Positions 7,992 to 18,264 of a DNA stretch of 64,000 nucleotides are shown here, piece by piece. Source of the stretch: Flavobacterium omnivorum. GTDB lineage: Bacteria > Bacteroidota > Bacteroidia > Flavobacteriales > Flavobacteriaceae. Position numbers and translations under genes: made by a program. How positions within the stretch are numbered: position 1 is the stretch's first letter; every line of letters starts with the position of its first letter. The stretch lies in assembly GCF_900099915.1 (NCBI RefSeq), contig NZ_FNDB01000011.1:37822-101821 (forward strand). The letters are read 5' to 3'. The notes under the pieces are model-generated. The model saw only the letters and a list, made by a program, of their open reading frames with translations, had not been told where the DNA came from and did not search any database.

Positions 7992-10979
7992 TTAAAAATT
8001 AATGTTCACTCCCAATGCAATTGTTCTCGCAGGTGGTGTAGAATAAAATTCTTCTCCAATACCCGTATCATCTCTTCTTGCTTCAGGATCATAACCAGAA
8101 TAGTTTGTAAAAGTAAGTAAGTTAACACCTGTTGCATAAAGTCGTACGCTTGTCATTCCAAGTTCTTTTATAGCATTACCAGATAAAGAGTAGCCTAATG
8201 TTAAGTTTCTTAAACGAACAAAATCAGATTTATCTAAAAATCGTGTAGACGCTCCAGTTCCATTACTACCATACAATCGGGCTTGGGGAACATTAGTGAT
8301 GTCTCCGGGATTTTGCCAGCGATCCAATTGATCAATTGTTTGATTGTCAAAATAATCTGCAGCTACAGACTGGTAAATACCAGCAGAATTATAGATACTA
8401 GCACCCCATTCACCTTGGAATGTAAAAGAAAAATCAATCCCTTTATAGTTGATCGTATTGGTTAAACCAGCCATTAAAGTAGGGAATGGATTTCCTGATA
8501 TAACTCTTTTCGCTACAGCGTAATCATTGGTGGTTGATTTGTCTAAAGAGCCATCAGTATTAATCGTGTTTTTAACAAATAAAGCATCTCCATTAGCAGG
8601 ATCTACTCCAGCATATTCTACTAGATAAAAAGATGAAATATTTTCTCCTACGCGGTTAATAGTGAAGGTTCCTACGATATCCTTATTGTTATTAGGCATA
8701 GATATTACTTCGGATTCATTAGTTGTAATGTTGAAACTTGTATTCCATTTAAGGTTATCAGAGTCAATGTTCTTTGTGTTTAATGTGAATTCCACTCCAC
8801 TACTTTGTACTTCACCAATGTTTTGGTTGATTGAAGTTGCTCCAGAACTGATTGATAACGGTACACTAAACAATAATCCATCAGTATTTTTCTTGTAATA
8901 ATCCGCTTCGATACTGATTTTATTCAATAAAGCAAATTCAACACCGAAATCAATTTGAGTTGATTTTTCCCAAGTAAGATTATCATTTCCAGCTTGAGCG
9001 AATGAAAGTCCTGATTTCAGGTTGTAAGGATTTGATCCAAACAATTGGCGAGAAGCAAAATTACCCAATTCAGCATTTCCTAATTTTCCCCAGCTTCCTT
9101 TAAGTTTTAAGAAAGTCAGCGTAGTATTATCTTTTAAGAAACTCTCTTCTGAAAGAATCCAACCAGCTGAAAATGCGGGAAAGGTACCAAATCTCTCATT
9201 TTTACCAAAACGGGAAGAACCATCACGACGGATACTGGCTTTGAAAATATACTTATCAGCAAAGGAGTACGTAAGTCTACCGAATTGAGAAACGAAGGTA
9301 TAATCCGTTTCGTTTCCAGATCCTGCATTTACTTCTGCACCACCATCAACGGTTTGAAAGGAGTCATTTGGAAAGTAAATACTAGTAACACTTTGAAATC
9401 TTCGATTGAATTTATTAAATTCCATACCAGCTACTACATTAACATCATGCTTTTCGCCAAAGGTTTTATCAAAGGTCAAATAGTTACTGTAGATATAAGT
9501 TTCATTATTTACAGAAGTTGCAAAAACTTCTCCATCAGTTGCCATAAAAGGAGCATTTCTTCCTGACCAAGCATCTTCGGTTTGTGATAACAAGTCATAA
9601 GAAAAATCAGAATTGGCTTTTAAAGAAGGAAGGATTTTAAATTCTCCATATACTTTTCCAGTAACTCTTCGCATGAGTGTTTTCCAAAAGGAATTATCAA
9701 TAGCTAACAAATAATTAGCATATAATGTATTTGGATTAGCAGTTCCGTCTGCTAAGCGAGCTGGCGACAACGGTGATTGTGCCACAGCTTGCAAAGGAGT
9801 TGTAAAGGAGTTGTCATCCTGCACTCGGTCAATTTGGGATCTTGAAAAACTTAAATTCATACCAGCTGTAAAACGGTCGGAAATTTTATGAGAAACATTG
9901 CTTCTCGCTGTTATTCTTTCTAATGCGTTACTATTGATAATACCCGTGGTATTGTTGTAAGCACCAGAAAAGAAATACCTTGTCTTAGCATCTCCTCCAG
10001 ATACTGAAAAATCAGCATCGGTATTATATCCATCTTGAAAAGCAGTATCCTGCCAGTCTGTATCTACTTCTCGGTTTCTCCAGTCTGTTCCTTGAGCTAA
10101 AAACTCAAAAGTATCTTCAGCCTCAGCAGCATCACCAAGTCCATTGATAGATGCCTCAGTAAACAATTCAATGTACTGATCTGCATTCAGCCATTTTCTT
10201 TTATTAGTAGCTTGGCTAACCCCTTGCGAAAGGTTTATGGAGAATGTTCCTTTACCTTCTTTACCTCTTTTTGTGGTAATCAAAACCACGCCATTTGCTC
10301 CTCTAGCGCCGTAAATGGCTGCTGATGATGCATCTTTAAGGACATCAATAGATTCGATTTCGTTTGGGCTTAATGTAAGTAATGGATTGGTTGGTGCTCC
10401 ATTACTAGATTCATTAGTAGTTACCAAAGGGATGCCATCCAAAACATACAGTGGTTGTGTACCTGCACTAATACTAGCTGCACCTCGTACCCGAATGTTT
10501 ATTCCTCCATCTACTTTACCATTAGTTTGTGTAATTTGAACCCCTGCTAATTTACCAACTAAGGCATTTTGAACATTGGATACTGGAATTTGTTGGATGT
10601 CTTTTGCTGTTACACGAGCAATATTATCCGTCAATTTCTTTTTGCTTTGGGTTCCATACCCAACTACAACAACTGTTTCTAGTTGATTTGAAGCGTCATT
10701 GAGCTTTATCAGCATTGAGGTAGCTGCAGCAACTTCTACTGTTTTCATCCCTACAAAGCTCACTACTAAAATTTGTCCTCTATGCGCATTTATGGTAAAT
10801 TCACCATCAAAATTTGTTTGTGCGCTAATGGTTGTTCCTTTAACAATAATGTTAGCTCCAGGAATTGGAAGACCGCCCATATCGGTAACTTTACCAGTTA
10901 GGGTACTTTCTTGAGCAAATATTAATTGCACAAAAAGTACAAATAAGACGCTCAAAAAATGTTTAAATTTAATTCTCAT
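7992..10979 (-). CDS. SusC/RagA family TonB-linked outer membrane protein
   Basis: This is a TonB-dependent receptor of the SusC type, about 995 residues from the preferred ATG at 10979 (MRIKFKHFLSVLF). An in-frame ATG 30 nt upstream would put ten extra residues before the signal peptide and is less likely. In order, it has a signal peptide to about residue 22, a carboxypeptidase-regulatory-like domain (TLTGKVTDMGGLPIPGANI), a TonB-box-like VVVVGYGT, and a plug domain with NALVGKLAGVQI and PLYVLDGIP. A 22-stranded barrel follows, ending in Phe. It imports oligosaccharides or peptides together with the SusD lipoprotein encoded 10 nt downstream. No glycosidase, protease or sensor gene lies nearby, so the substrate cannot be predicted. 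Confidence 0.92.
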   Translation of the reverse strand: MRIKFKHFLSVLFVLFVQLIFAQESTLTGKVTDMGGLPIPGANIIVKGTTISAQTNFDGEFTINAHRGQILVVSFVGMKTVEVAAATSMLIKLNDASNQLETVVVVGYGTQSKKKLTDNIARVTAKDIQQIPVSNVQNALVGKLAGVQITQTNGKVDGGINIRVRGAASISAGTQPLYVLDGIPLVTTNESSNGAPTNPLLTLSPNEIESIDVLKDASSAAIYGARGANGVVLITTKRGKEGKGTFSINLSQGVSQATNKRKWLNADQYIELFTEASINGLGDAAEAEDTFEFLAQGTDWRNREVDTDWQDTAFQDGYNTDADFSVSGGDAKTRYFFSGAYNNTTGIINSNALERITARSNVSHKISDRFTAGMNLSFSRSQIDRVQDDNSFTTPLQAVAQSPLSPARLADGTANPNTLYANYLLAIDNSFWKTLMRRVTGKVYGEFKILPSLKANSDFSYDLLSQTEDAWSGRNAPFMATDGEVFATSVNNETYIYSNYLTFDKTFGEKHDVNVVAGMEFNKFNRRFQSVTSIYFPNDSFQTVDGGAEVNAGSGNETDYTFVSQFGRLTYSFADKYIFKASIRRDGSSRFGKNERFGTFPAFSAGWILSEESFLKDNTTLTFLKLKGSWGKLGNAELGNFASRQLFGSNPYNLKSGLSFAQAGNDNLTWEKSTQIDFGVEFALLNKISIEADYYKKNTDGLLFSVPLSISSGATSINQNIGEVQSSGVEFTLNTKNIDSDNLKWNTSFNITTNESEVISMPNNNKDIVGTFTINRVGENISSFYLVEYAGVDPANGDALFVKNTINTDGSLDKSTTNDYAVAKRVISGNPFPTLMAGLTNTINYKGIDFSFTFQGEWGASIYNSAGIYQSVAADYFDNQTIDQLDRWQNPGDITNVPQARLYGSNGTGASTRFLDKSDFVRLRNLTLGYSLSGNAIKELGMTSVRLYATGVNLLTFTNYSGYDPEARRDDTGIGEEFYSTPPARTIALGVNINF

Positions 10980-11421
10980 TTTCGGATTATTTAAGATTAG
11001 TTGGATCAAATGTCTAAATAAAATGTTAAATAAGGTGAATTATAGGTGTTAAAAATGTTTGTTTATCGTTTAATTAGCAATAATTTAATTTTTTTAACAT
11101 AAAAAAACAGATATCGTAATAATAGACCTTTATCAAATTAAATTTGTGAATGCTGTAAGGATGGCTTTTCCTTGTTACTATTTTTTGTCCTATTTAAATT
11201 GAGTTTGGTTCACTTGAATGTTTTTTCTAATTTTAAGATGGAATGGGTTTACTTATTTCAAATCTATGAATGAAGCAGCTAAATTGTGTGACCAATTAGA
11301 AGATTAAAAGTGAAAGTTTTCAATTAGTTTAAAAAGGGTTATCTTGCTACTTTGGCGGTTAACAGCAAAGGTAAAATGGTGCCGCTGGAGATGCTATTCA
11401 ATTAAGAAATAAACGAGGGAA
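10980..11421. other. intergenic region between divergent susC and DUF389 genes
   Basis: About 440 bp of AT-rich DNA must hold the promoters of both divergent genes. I see no RNA gene, no convincing reading frame and no strong inverted repeat. No sigma/anti-sigma pair lies next to susC. Confidence 0.6.
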
Positions 11422-12717
11422 ATGAATAAAGTAGTAAATTTTATTGACTTACATAGCGGCGAAGAGAACAAGAAGAAAGTGTTGGATAATGTAAAATCAA
11501 ACATCTCTTTTAGAGGCTCGAATCTATGGATTTTAGCTTGTGCCATTGTAGTTGCTTCAGTAGGTTTGAATGTAAATTCAACTGCAGTTATTATTGGTGC
11601 AATGCTTATTTCGCCTTTGATGGGACCAATCGTTGGCGCTGGTTTTGGTTTGGGAATTTATGATTTTAATTTGCTTAAAAGATCACTTAAAAACTTGCTT
11701 ATCGCTACGGTGGTGAGTTTGGTGGTTTCCACTATTTACTTTTATTTAAGCCCTTTCAAAGATACGCAGTCGGAACTTTTAGCCAGAACATCACCTAATA
11801 TTTACGATATTTTCATCGCTTTTTTTGGAGGATTAGTTGGAGTAATAGCCATCACAAGAGTAGAAAAAGGGAACCCTATTCCCGGAGTGGCTATTGCAAC
11901 AGCCTTAATGCCACCGTTGTGTACCGCAGGTTATGGATTGGCATTAGGGAATTTTAAATTCTTTTTTGGAGCTATGTATTTGTACACTATTAATTGTGTT
12001 TTTATCTGTATAGCAACCTTTATAATCGTCAAATATTTAAAATATCCAATTGTTAAACAAACGGATGTAAAGATGGAAAAGAGAGTAAAATACATGATTT
12101 CATTGTTGACTTTAGCCTTGATTGTACCGAGTATCTTTTTTGCCTATCAACTTTTTCAAGAAAAAAAATACAAGCAAAAAGTAGAATTATTTTTAAAATT
12201 AGAGTTTTTGGATAAAGGATACACAGTGTTGTATAAAAAAACACAATTTACGTCAAATCCAAAAAAAATAGATATTGCTTTTTTAAGAAGAAGACTCGAT
12301 AAGGATGAAATAAAAGAACTTAACGTAAAACTAAAAACCTACGAGTTAAATAATACCGTTTTAAATATTATTCAAGACACAACTGACTTGAAACAGGATA
12401 TACTAAATGAAATTACTTTTAACAATAAAACCATGAGCGAAAAAGATTTGATTATTGCCAAGTTGCAAAGTCAAATTGTTTCTTTGAAATTTGATAACAA
12501 TGCAATTTTAGGTGAAACTAGAATTTTGTTTCCTGAAATTGCCAATATTGCAATAGCAAATCATGTTTTTAATGAGAATAAAAAAGATAGAAAAGTGATT
12601 ACTGTGGTGCTTTATGAAAGTAAAAATGATTTAGACACCATCGACAAAAAGAAATTGACTGCGTGGTTAAAAAATAAATTTAAAACTGACGCCGTAGAAA
12701 TTTTTAAAAGGCAATAA
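11422..12717 (+). CDS. DUF389 domain-containing membrane protein
   Basis: This 431-residue protein has the DUF389 (uncharacterised hydrophobic domain) core in residues about 30-225, with the signature VNSTAVIIGAMLISPLMGPIVGAGFGLG and ATALMPPLCTAGYGLALG. About six membrane segments are followed by a long soluble C-terminal region (about 245-431) with Lys-rich, partly coiled-coil character. The function of the family is unknown; transport or stress roles have been suggested. It is a single-gene unit, convergent with the arsO-like gene, and its stop codon lies inside a 14-bp inverted repeat shared with that gene. Confidence 0.85.
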   Translation: MNKVVNFIDLHSGEENKKKVLDNVKSNISFRGSNLWILACAIVVASVGLNVNSTAVIIGAMLISPLMGPIVGAGFGLGIYDFNLLKRSLKNLLIATVVSLVVSTIYFYLSPFKDTQSELLARTSPNIYDIFIAFFGGLVGVIAITRVEKGNPIPGVAIATALMPPLCTAGYGLALGNFKFFFGAMYLYTINCVFICIATFIIVKYLKYPIVKQTDVKMEKRVKYMISLLTLALIVPSIFFAYQLFQEKKYKQKVELFLKLEFLDKGYTVLYKKTQFTSNPKKIDIAFLRRRLDKDEIKELNVKLKTYELNNTVLNIIQDTTDLKQDILNEITFNNKTMSEKDLIIAKLQSQIVSLKFDNNAILGETRILFPEIANIAIANHVFNENKKDRKVITVVLYESKNDLDTIDKKKLTAWLKNKFKTDAVEIFKRQ

Positions 12718-12769
12718 TTTAATTTAAAGCGCCGCTAATGCAGTGTTTATTAGAGAAATTAAATTATTG
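12712..12769. terminator. AT-rich inverted repeat spanning two convergent stop codons
   Basis: A perfect 14-bp inverted repeat (12712-12725 CAATAATTTAATTT and its complement at 12756-12769) encloses a 30-nt loop. The left arm includes the DUF389 stop codon and the right arm includes the arsO-like stop codon. It is a plausible shared bidirectional terminator, though the stem has almost no GC. Confidence 0.5.
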
Positions 12770-13822
12770 TTTGTGCAAATAGGCTAAAATTTCGCTACAA
12801 GATTGTTTGGCATTTCTATTTATTCCAATAAGTGTTGCCGAGGCATAACCAGTCCAGCTTCCATAACCCGCTAACCATAAGCCATCAATTTCTGTTGCTT
12901 TGCTATGTTCTGTTTTTACAATGCCTCGATTATCTGCTGAAACACTATTTTTTAGAAAAGAAGTGGCATAACCAAAACCTGTACACCAGATTATGGCATC
13001 AAAATCTTCTTTGGTTCCGTCAATCCAAATCACGCCCTCTTCATAAATACTTTTAATACCACCACTAGAGAGGAGAACACCTCTAGATCGAGCTTCTTTA
13101 AGCGGCGGTACCATCACAATAGTTCCCAAATCATAATTCGCTGCATTAAATGGTTTTCCTTCTTTTTCCGCATTGTATTTGGCAGTTGCTACGTTAAAAA
13201 GATAAAAACCATCTACTTCGTCTGGTAAATATTGAGGTGGTTTACTAGTAGACCACTTAACATTGGTAACTTTAGAAACTTCGGCTATAATTTGTGCGCC
13301 TGAATTGCCTTCGCCCACAACAAGTACTTTTAAATTTTTAAAGGATTCTGAATTTTTGTACTGTGCCGAATGGATTTGAGTTCCTTTGAAGGTATCTATT
13401 CCTGCAATTTCTGGTATAAAAGGATTGTTCCATGTGCCTGTTGCGGCAATAACGACTTTGGAAAAATACATTCCTTTATTGGTTTGTATTTTGAAAATTT
13501 TATTTTCTAAAAGAACGCTTTCTACAGTTACGGATCTTTCTATTGGCAAGTCATAACGTTTTTCATATTGGCATAAGTAATCAATCACTTCTTGTTTTAG
13601 AGGAAACAAATTTTTAGATTTTGGCATGAGCCATCCCGGTAAGGAACTGTGTTCAGCAGGAGAAAAAAGTGTTAAGCTATCCCAAGCATGAAGCCAAGCG
13701 CCACCACATTTTTCCTCTTTGTCCAAGAGAAGGAAGTTCACTTTATTGCGCCGGAGATAGTAACCGCAAGCTAATCCACTTTGTCCGCCGCCAACGACTA
13801 TGACATCTAGAATTTTGTTCAT
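12764..13822 (-). CDS. arsO: ArsO-like FAD/NAD(P)-dependent monooxygenase
   Basis: This 352-residue flavoprotein has two Rossmann motifs: GGGQSG at residues 11-16 for FAD, and VVGEGNSGA around 168-176 for NADPH. The N-terminal signature GGAWLHAWDSLTLFSPAEHSSLPGW is characteristic of ArsO-type flavin monooxygenases found in arsenic operons. A second ATG within the frame is not needed; the start at 13822 precedes the FAD motif by the usual distance. It lies 124 bp downstream of the ACR3 pump gene on the same strand, completing the arsenic locus. The exact chemistry of ArsO proteins is not well settled, so the role in arsenic detoxification rests on context. Confidence 0.8.
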   Translation of the reverse strand: MNKILDVIVVGGGQSGLACGYYLRRNKVNFLLLDKEEKCGGAWLHAWDSLTLFSPAEHSSLPGWLMPKSKNLFPLKQEVIDYLCQYEKRYDLPIERSVTVESVLLENKIFKIQTNKGMYFSKVVIAATGTWNNPFIPEIAGIDTFKGTQIHSAQYKNSESFKNLKVLVVGEGNSGAQIIAEVSKVTNVKWSTSKPPQYLPDEVDGFYLFNVATAKYNAEKEGKPFNAANYDLGTIVMVPPLKEARSRGVLLSSGGIKSIYEEGVIWIDGTKEDFDAIIWCTGFGYATSFLKNSVSADNRGIVKTEHSKATEIDGLWLAGYGSWTGYASATLIGINRNAKQSCSEILAYLHKQ

Positions 13823-13946
13823 TTTGTTTGAATCTGTTTAAATTGTATGTTATTTTGGTTTTTTCATGTCAGAGATGCTTCACTATTTACATCGTCCAAT
13901 AGGAGAATCTGGGACACACTTTAAGTACTATAAACTGTTCATACAA

Positions 13947-15041
13947 TTAGGGATTTTCAGTTTTTGAAACTAATGCTGTTTTTGTATAATATTTTTTTCT
14001 AAACCAAAAAGCGACATTCACTAATGCAATTAGTGCAGGAACTTCAACTAATGGCCCAATAACGCCGGCAAATGCTTGTCCGCTGTTGATTCCAAAAACA
14101 CCGATTGCAACTGCAATAGCCAATTCAAAATTATTTCCGGTTGCCGTAAAAGCAATTGCGGTAGATTTAGAATAATCAGCACCAAAATATTTTCCAAGGA
14201 AAAAACTGATCACAAACATCAAGGTGAAATAAATGACTAAGGGAATCGCTATACGAACAACATCCATAGGGATTTGAACAATTAGCTCTCCCTTCAGGCT
14301 AAACATTAATATGATGGTAAATAACAACGCCAATAAAGTAATAGGAGAAATAAAAGGGATGTACTTAGTTTGAAACCAGGTTTCTCCTTTAAGTCTGATG
14401 AGGCCATAACGACTAATTATTCCCAGAGCAAAAGGAATTCCCAAATAAATCCCTACACTTTCGGCAATTTGGCCAATACTGATCGTTACATCAAAACCGG
14501 TATATCCAAAATATGGAGGCATAACGGTTATGAAAACATACGCATACACACTGTAGAGCAATACTTGAAAAATACTATTCAAAGCAATTAATCCAGCTGC
14601 ATATTCTCTATTGCCATCAGCAAGATCATTCCAAACAACTACCATTGCAATGCATCGGGCTAATCCGATCAAGATGACTCCAATCATGTATTCAGGATAC
14701 CCATTTAGGAAAAGTAGGGCTAAGGAAAACATTAGGATCGGGCCTACCACCCAATTCAGGAATAGTGATGCGCCTAACACCTTCGTGTTTTGGAATACTT
14801 CTCCCATCTTACTATAATTCACTTTCGCTAATGGTGGATACATCATCAAGATTAGACCAATAGCGAGCGGTATATTAGTAGTTCCACTTGAAAAAGAGTT
14901 GATGAAATTACCGCTGGAAGGGATGAAATTACCTATTGCAACTCCAAGTGCCATTGCGAGGAATATCCAAAGCGTTAAAAATCGATCTAGGAAACTTAAT
15001 TTTTTTCTTTCTGCTGCGGGAGCGCAAGTAGTTGCTGACAT
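13947..15041 (-). CDS. acr3: ACR3 family arsenite efflux transporter
   Basis: This integral membrane protein of about 364 residues has ten predicted helices. It carries the ACR3 signature with the conserved cysteine in [19 protein letters not shown] and a second conserved block [26 protein letters not shown]3 expels arsenite using the proton gradient. The ATG at 15041 ([14 protein letters not shown]) is preferred, because the upstream alternative would overlap arsC by 31 nt and adds non-conserved residues. The preferred start lies 2 nt beyond the arsC-like stop codon, which indicates tight coupling within the arsR-led operon. Confidence 0.93.
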   Translation of the reverse strand: MSATTCAPAAERKKLSFLDRFLTLWIFLAMALGVAIGNFIPSSGNFINSFSSGTTNIPLAIGLILMMYPPLAKVNYSKMGEVFQNTKVLGASLFLNWVVGPILMFSLALLFLNGYPEYMIGVILIGLARCIAMVVVWNDLADGNREYAAGLIALNSIFQVLLYSVYAYVFITVMPPYFGYTGFDVTISIGQIAESVGIYLGIPFALGIISRYGLIRLKGETWFQTKYIPFISPITLLALLFTIILMFSLKGELIVQIPMDVVRIAIPLVIYFTLMFVISFFLGKYFGADYSKSTAIAFTATGNNFELAIAVAIGVFGINSGQAFAGVIGPLVEVPALIALVNVAFWFRKKYYTKTALVSKTENP

Positions 15042-15043
15042 AT

Positions 15044-15676
15044 TTATAATTTTATTTGGGAGAATACATAGCACATTTCAGTTGCAATTTGTAAACTGCG
15101 CTCCTGATATTTTTCGGCTTGTTGTGAAGTGTTATCAAAAACTTTAGGGTCTTCAAATGTAATGGGAATCCTTTTTTCTGCACCGGCAATAAAAGGGCAT
15201 CCGCCATCCGCTTGAGAGCAGGTTAATAATGCTGCAAATTCACTTTTTGGATTAAAATCATCATCATAAGTTTTAGAAAAACCAATAATTGGAGGTTCAT
15301 TCTTTCCAAATTTTATGGTGTAAATTGGGTTATTTCCTTCAGAAATAGTATTAATTTGAAATCCTGATTGCTTTAATGTTGTGGCAACCATAGGGAATAA
15401 TGCAGTAGATTCTGTACCACCGGAATAACAAAAAACATTTTTAATATTGAAATACCCCGCGGCAGTTTGCGCCCAAATTTGGGACAAATGACTTCTTCTG
15501 GAATTGTGCGTACAAATAAAGTTTAGCCTTATTTCTTGCTCTTTGGAAACTTTATTTTGGATAAAATCAACAAGAGGTTGCAAAATAATTTTGCGTTCTG
15601 AAGATATATTTTCGTAATCAAAATAACGGATTACTTCTTCAATTTCCGAGAAGAGAATGGTTTTAATTGGACTCAT
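15044..15676 (-). CDS. arsC: arsenate reductase-like low-molecular-weight phosphatase
   Basis: This 210-residue protein has the low-molecular-weight tyrosine phosphatase P-loop Cys55-(X)5-Arg61-Ser62 ([14 protein letters not shown]). The Asp-containing region is near FEDPKVF (about 174). This is the thioredoxin-coupled arsenate reductase fold, which reduces arsenate to arsenite for export by the next gene. In Bacteroidetes this longer form (about 200 residues) is routinely found between arsR and acr3. It sits 17 nt downstream of the DUF6428 gene and 2 nt before acr3. The phosphatase family assignment is secure; the arsenate substrate is from context. Confidence 0.85.
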   Translation of the reverse strand: MSPIKTILFSEIEEVIRYFDYENISSERKIILQPLVDFIQNKVSKEQEIRLNFICTHNSRRSHLSQIWAQTAAGYFNIKNVFCYSGGTESTALFPMVATTLKQSGFQINTISEGNNPIYTIKFGKNEPPIIGFSKTYDDDFNPKSEFAALLTCSQADGGCPFIAGAEKRIPITFEDPKVFDNTSQQAEKYQERSLQIATEMCYVFSQIKL

Positions 15677-15692
15677 TTTATAGTTTTAATAA

Positions 15693-16163
15693 TTAGCAAC
15701 AACCTCCACCTGGAGTACAGCTATTGGTTTGAGTTGGGATTGCAGACAATTTACCTTTTTGTTTATCAGCAGGAATGCCACATTGGTCTTCGGCTAAACA
15801 AGCGGTTTGCTTGTTGATTAAAGTAAAGTCCGTTCCGTTGAAATCCAAGTCGTATTTACCAATTGTTTCTCCTTGAAATTCCACTTCAACTTCATGATCT
15901 TCAATTCCTAAAATCTTTTCAGATAATTCAATAATATCCAATAATTTTTTTGGTTTAAGTCGGTGATCAAAATCATTGGCATCCCACAACTGGAAATTCA
16001 CAACGTTCTCTTTTCGAACTTTTCCACCGCAATCAATGAAGTTTCTGGTAATTAAGCCTACTTCCGTTACGTGAAAATGTTCTGGAACATAGGTTCCGTT
16101 TGGTAACATAAAAGCAACGTTTTCTAACACGTTCAACTCTTTTTTAATTTCTGATAGTTTCAT
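15693..16163 (-). CDS. DUF6428-type protein of the arsenic operon, Cys-rich C-terminus
   Basis: This 156-residue soluble protein occurs between arsR and arsC. Its family (DUF6428 in my recollection) is found almost only in ars operons of Bacteroidetes and has no assigned function. Visible features are Cys47 in FIDCGGKVRK, Cys residues in ACLAEDQCG (around 122-129) and a terminal CTPGGGCC cluster. Six or more cysteines suggest metalloid binding or chaperoning, which is inference. Gaps to arsR (18 nt) and arsC (16 nt) place it firmly in the operon. Confidence 0.7.
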   Translation of the reverse strand: MKLSEIKKELNVLENVAFMLPNGTYVPEHFHVTEVGLITRNFIDCGGKVRKENVVNFQLWDANDFDHRLKPKKLLDIIELSEKILGIEDHEVEVEFQGETIGKYDLDFNGTDFTLINKQTACLAEDQCGIPADKQKGKLSAIPTQTNSCTPGGGCC

Positions 16164-16181
16164 TTTTTTATAATTTAAAAA

Positions 16182-16514
16182 TTAGCAACATTGGTCTTTC
16201 CTGTTTTCTAAATAGGTATTGATAAGGGTAATAAAACTTTTTATTTTCTCAAATCCTTCTTCGTTCAGGCAATAACAAATTGAAGCTCCTTCGAAATTTC
16301 CTTTGATTAACCCGGCATTTTTTAGTTCCTTCAAATGTTGCGACACAGTAGGTTGTGCTAATGGCAATTCGTTTACAAGGTCTCCACAGATGCAACTGTC
16401 AACTTTTATAAGATGTTCAATTATGGCAATACGAGCAGGATGACCTAATGCTTTGGCAAGTACAGCCAGTTCGTTTTGCTCCTCTGTAAAATGTTGTGTT
16501 TTAGTTATACCCAT
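16182..16514 (-). CDS. arsR: ArsR family arsenite-responsive repressor
   Basis: This is a winged-helix ArsR/SmtB repressor of 110 residues from the ATG at 16514. A further in-frame TTG at 16535 would add seven residues but overlaps a palindromic operator candidate. The HTH is QPTVSQHLKELKNAGL (about 54-69). Cys41 and Cys43 in DSCICGDL match the alpha3 metalloid site of ArsR (CxC-type), and the protein ends in Cys-Cys. It is first in the operon arsR - DUF6428 - arsC - acr3 (- arsO) and should release DNA on binding As(III). Confidence 0.9.
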   Translation of the reverse strand: MGITKTQHFTEEQNELAVLAKALGHPARIAIIEHLIKVDSCICGDLVNELPLAQPTVSQHLKELKNAGLIKGNFEGASICYCLNEEGFEKIKSFITLINTYLENRKDQCC

Positions 16515-16526
16515 CGTTTTATATTT

Positions 16527-16538
16527 ATATTGCAATAT
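16527..16538. promoter_or_regulatory. candidate ArsR operator overlapping the promoter
   Basis: A perfect 12-bp palindrome ATATTGCAATAT lies 13 nt upstream of the arsR ATG. On the minus strand it overlaps TAATATTG (complement of 16533-16540), a one-mismatch version of the TANNTTTG -7 box. Binding of a repressor here would block transcription of the operon. The assignment is from position and symmetry only. Confidence 0.45.
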
Positions 16539-16779
16539 TACGATTAATTAGGTAGTAACGATTATTTTTGGTGTTAAATTAGCATTAAGTTTTGAGGGTT
16601 TAATGGTTTAATTATTTTGTAATTATAAATCAAAAGTTACGCAAAGGAGAAGGAGTACGGAGAATCCCTCTCGATTGCATTACTTTTCATTTAGTTGATC
16701 TGGTATTGAAAAAATATTTTAATTGCTAGCCATCAGAAAATGATAGTGAGAAAAAAATATTTTAAATTCTTACTCGTTT

Positions 16780-17838
16780 TTACGGCTCAATAATTACTTT
16801 CATCGCTTTTTCTTTCCCTGCATTACCAAATACTTCATACGCTTCTAGGACCTCTTTCAATTTAAAATGATGAGTTATCAGTTTAGAAGGTTCTAATTTA
16901 CCTGAGGAAACTGTTTTTAAAAGCATTGGAGTAGTATTGGTGTTTACTAATCCCATTGTTATCGTGCTGTTTTGAATCCAGAGATCCTGAATTTGCAGTT
17001 CTACTGGCTTTCCATGCACTCCTATATTGGCAATGTGTCCACCGGGACGAACAATTTTTTGGCATATTTCAAAGGTAGCTGGCGCTCCAACGGCTTCAAT
17101 AGCTACATCTACACCATCTTTTGTTTCTGATTGAATTCTTTTTGTAACATCTTCTTTAGTAGAATTAATGGTATCTGTAGCTCCAAATTTTTTCGCCATT
17201 TCCAAACGATTTTCATCGATGTCGATCATATAAATTTTTGCCGGTGAGTAGAACTGAGCTGTGAGTAAGGCTGACATTCCTATAGGACCGGCTCCTATAA
17301 TGGCAATGGTGTCTCCTGGTTTTACTCCGCCATTAATCACACCAATTTCATGTCCTGTAGGTAAAATGTCACTTAGCATTACCAGCGCTTCTTCATCAGA
17401 TCCGTCTGGTATCAGATAGAGGCTGTTATCAGCATGTGGAATCCGAACGTATTCTGCCTGTGTACCATTTATAAGGTGCCCTAAAATCCAACCGCCGTCC
17501 TCACAATGAGCGTACATTTGTTTTTTACAGTATTCGCAACTGCCATCTGATGTGATACAGGATATTATGACATGGTCTCCTTTTTTAAAATTCCGGACCG
17601 AAGCACCAATTTCTTCAATTATACCGACTCCCTCATGACCTAATGTAGTTCCCGGTTTCACCGATGGAGTTTTTCCGTGTAATATACCTAAGTCTGTACC
17701 GCAAATAGTAGTTTTAAGTATTTTTACCATTGCATCAGTGCTTTTTTCAATTTTAGGAAATGGCACCTCTTTCAACTCAATCTTACCTGGTCCATCATAT
17801 ACAAGTGCTTTCATTGTTTTAGTCTGTTTCATTTTCAT
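16780..17838 (-). CDS. zinc-dependent alcohol dehydrogenase family protein
   Basis: This 352-residue medium-chain dehydrogenase/reductase has the catalytic-zinc ligands in TTICGTDLG (Cys near residue 47) and LGHEGVG (His near 69). The structural-zinc cysteine cluster lies in CITSDGSCEYCKKQMYAHC (about 94-112). The nucleotide-binding IIGAGPIGMSALL is near residue 180. It resembles NAD(P)-dependent isopropanol/butanediol-type dehydrogenases; the substrate is not resolved. An internal ATG at codon 9 (MKALVYDG) matches the usual family N-terminus and could be the true start. It is a single-gene unit, facing away from the acidic-protein/LigD-PE pair. Confidence 0.85.
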   Translation of the reverse strand: MKMKQTKTMKALVYDGPGKIELKEVPFPKIEKSTDAMVKILKTTICGTDLGILHGKTPSVKPGTTLGHEGVGIIEEIGASVRNFKKGDHVIISCITSDGSCEYCKKQMYAHCEDGGWILGHLINGTQAEYVRIPHADNSLYLIPDGSDEEALVMLSDILPTGHEIGVINGGVKPGDTIAIIGAGPIGMSALLTAQFYSPAKIYMIDIDENRLEMAKKFGATDTINSTKEDVTKRIQSETKDGVDVAIEAVGAPATFEICQKIVRPGGHIANIGVHGKPVELQIQDLWIQNSTITMGLVNTNTTPMLLKTVSSGKLEPSKLITHHFKLKEVLEAYEVFGNAGKEKAMKVIIEP

Positions 17839-18264
17839 TTTTCATTAAAGGTTATAGTATTAAATCATTTTTATATTTTTCGTAAGGCTTTAAATTTTTA
17901 ATTTGTTCACTATTAAAACTTATCGGGCAATTAATCGACAGTATGTGTAATTAGCTGTAAATCAATAACTGGTATGCTCAAAGGTCGCGTATTATTACCG
18001 TTTAATATATGATATTAGTCATTAAATGAAGATTAAAGCAAATTTTTCAAAATTATGAAGCCTTGTTCTTTTTTTTGAAATGATACACGAAAAGGCAACT
18101 AATTCGGTCGCCCATTGTTTTTTTGGAATTAATGTTAATTTAGTAAATCTAGGGAGGGTTTTGTCTCTTGTTTTTGGTAGGAATTGCTACTTTTAGAGTT
18201 AAATTAAATACACTTTTGTACAAAAATGAGTAACTTAGTATTCATTAATTAAATAAAAAGTCTA
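17839..18264. other. intergenic region between divergent adh and acidic-protein genes
   Basis: This 426-bp AT-rich stretch is presumed to hold two divergent promoters. I see no gene, RNA or marked repeat in it. Confidence 0.5.
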
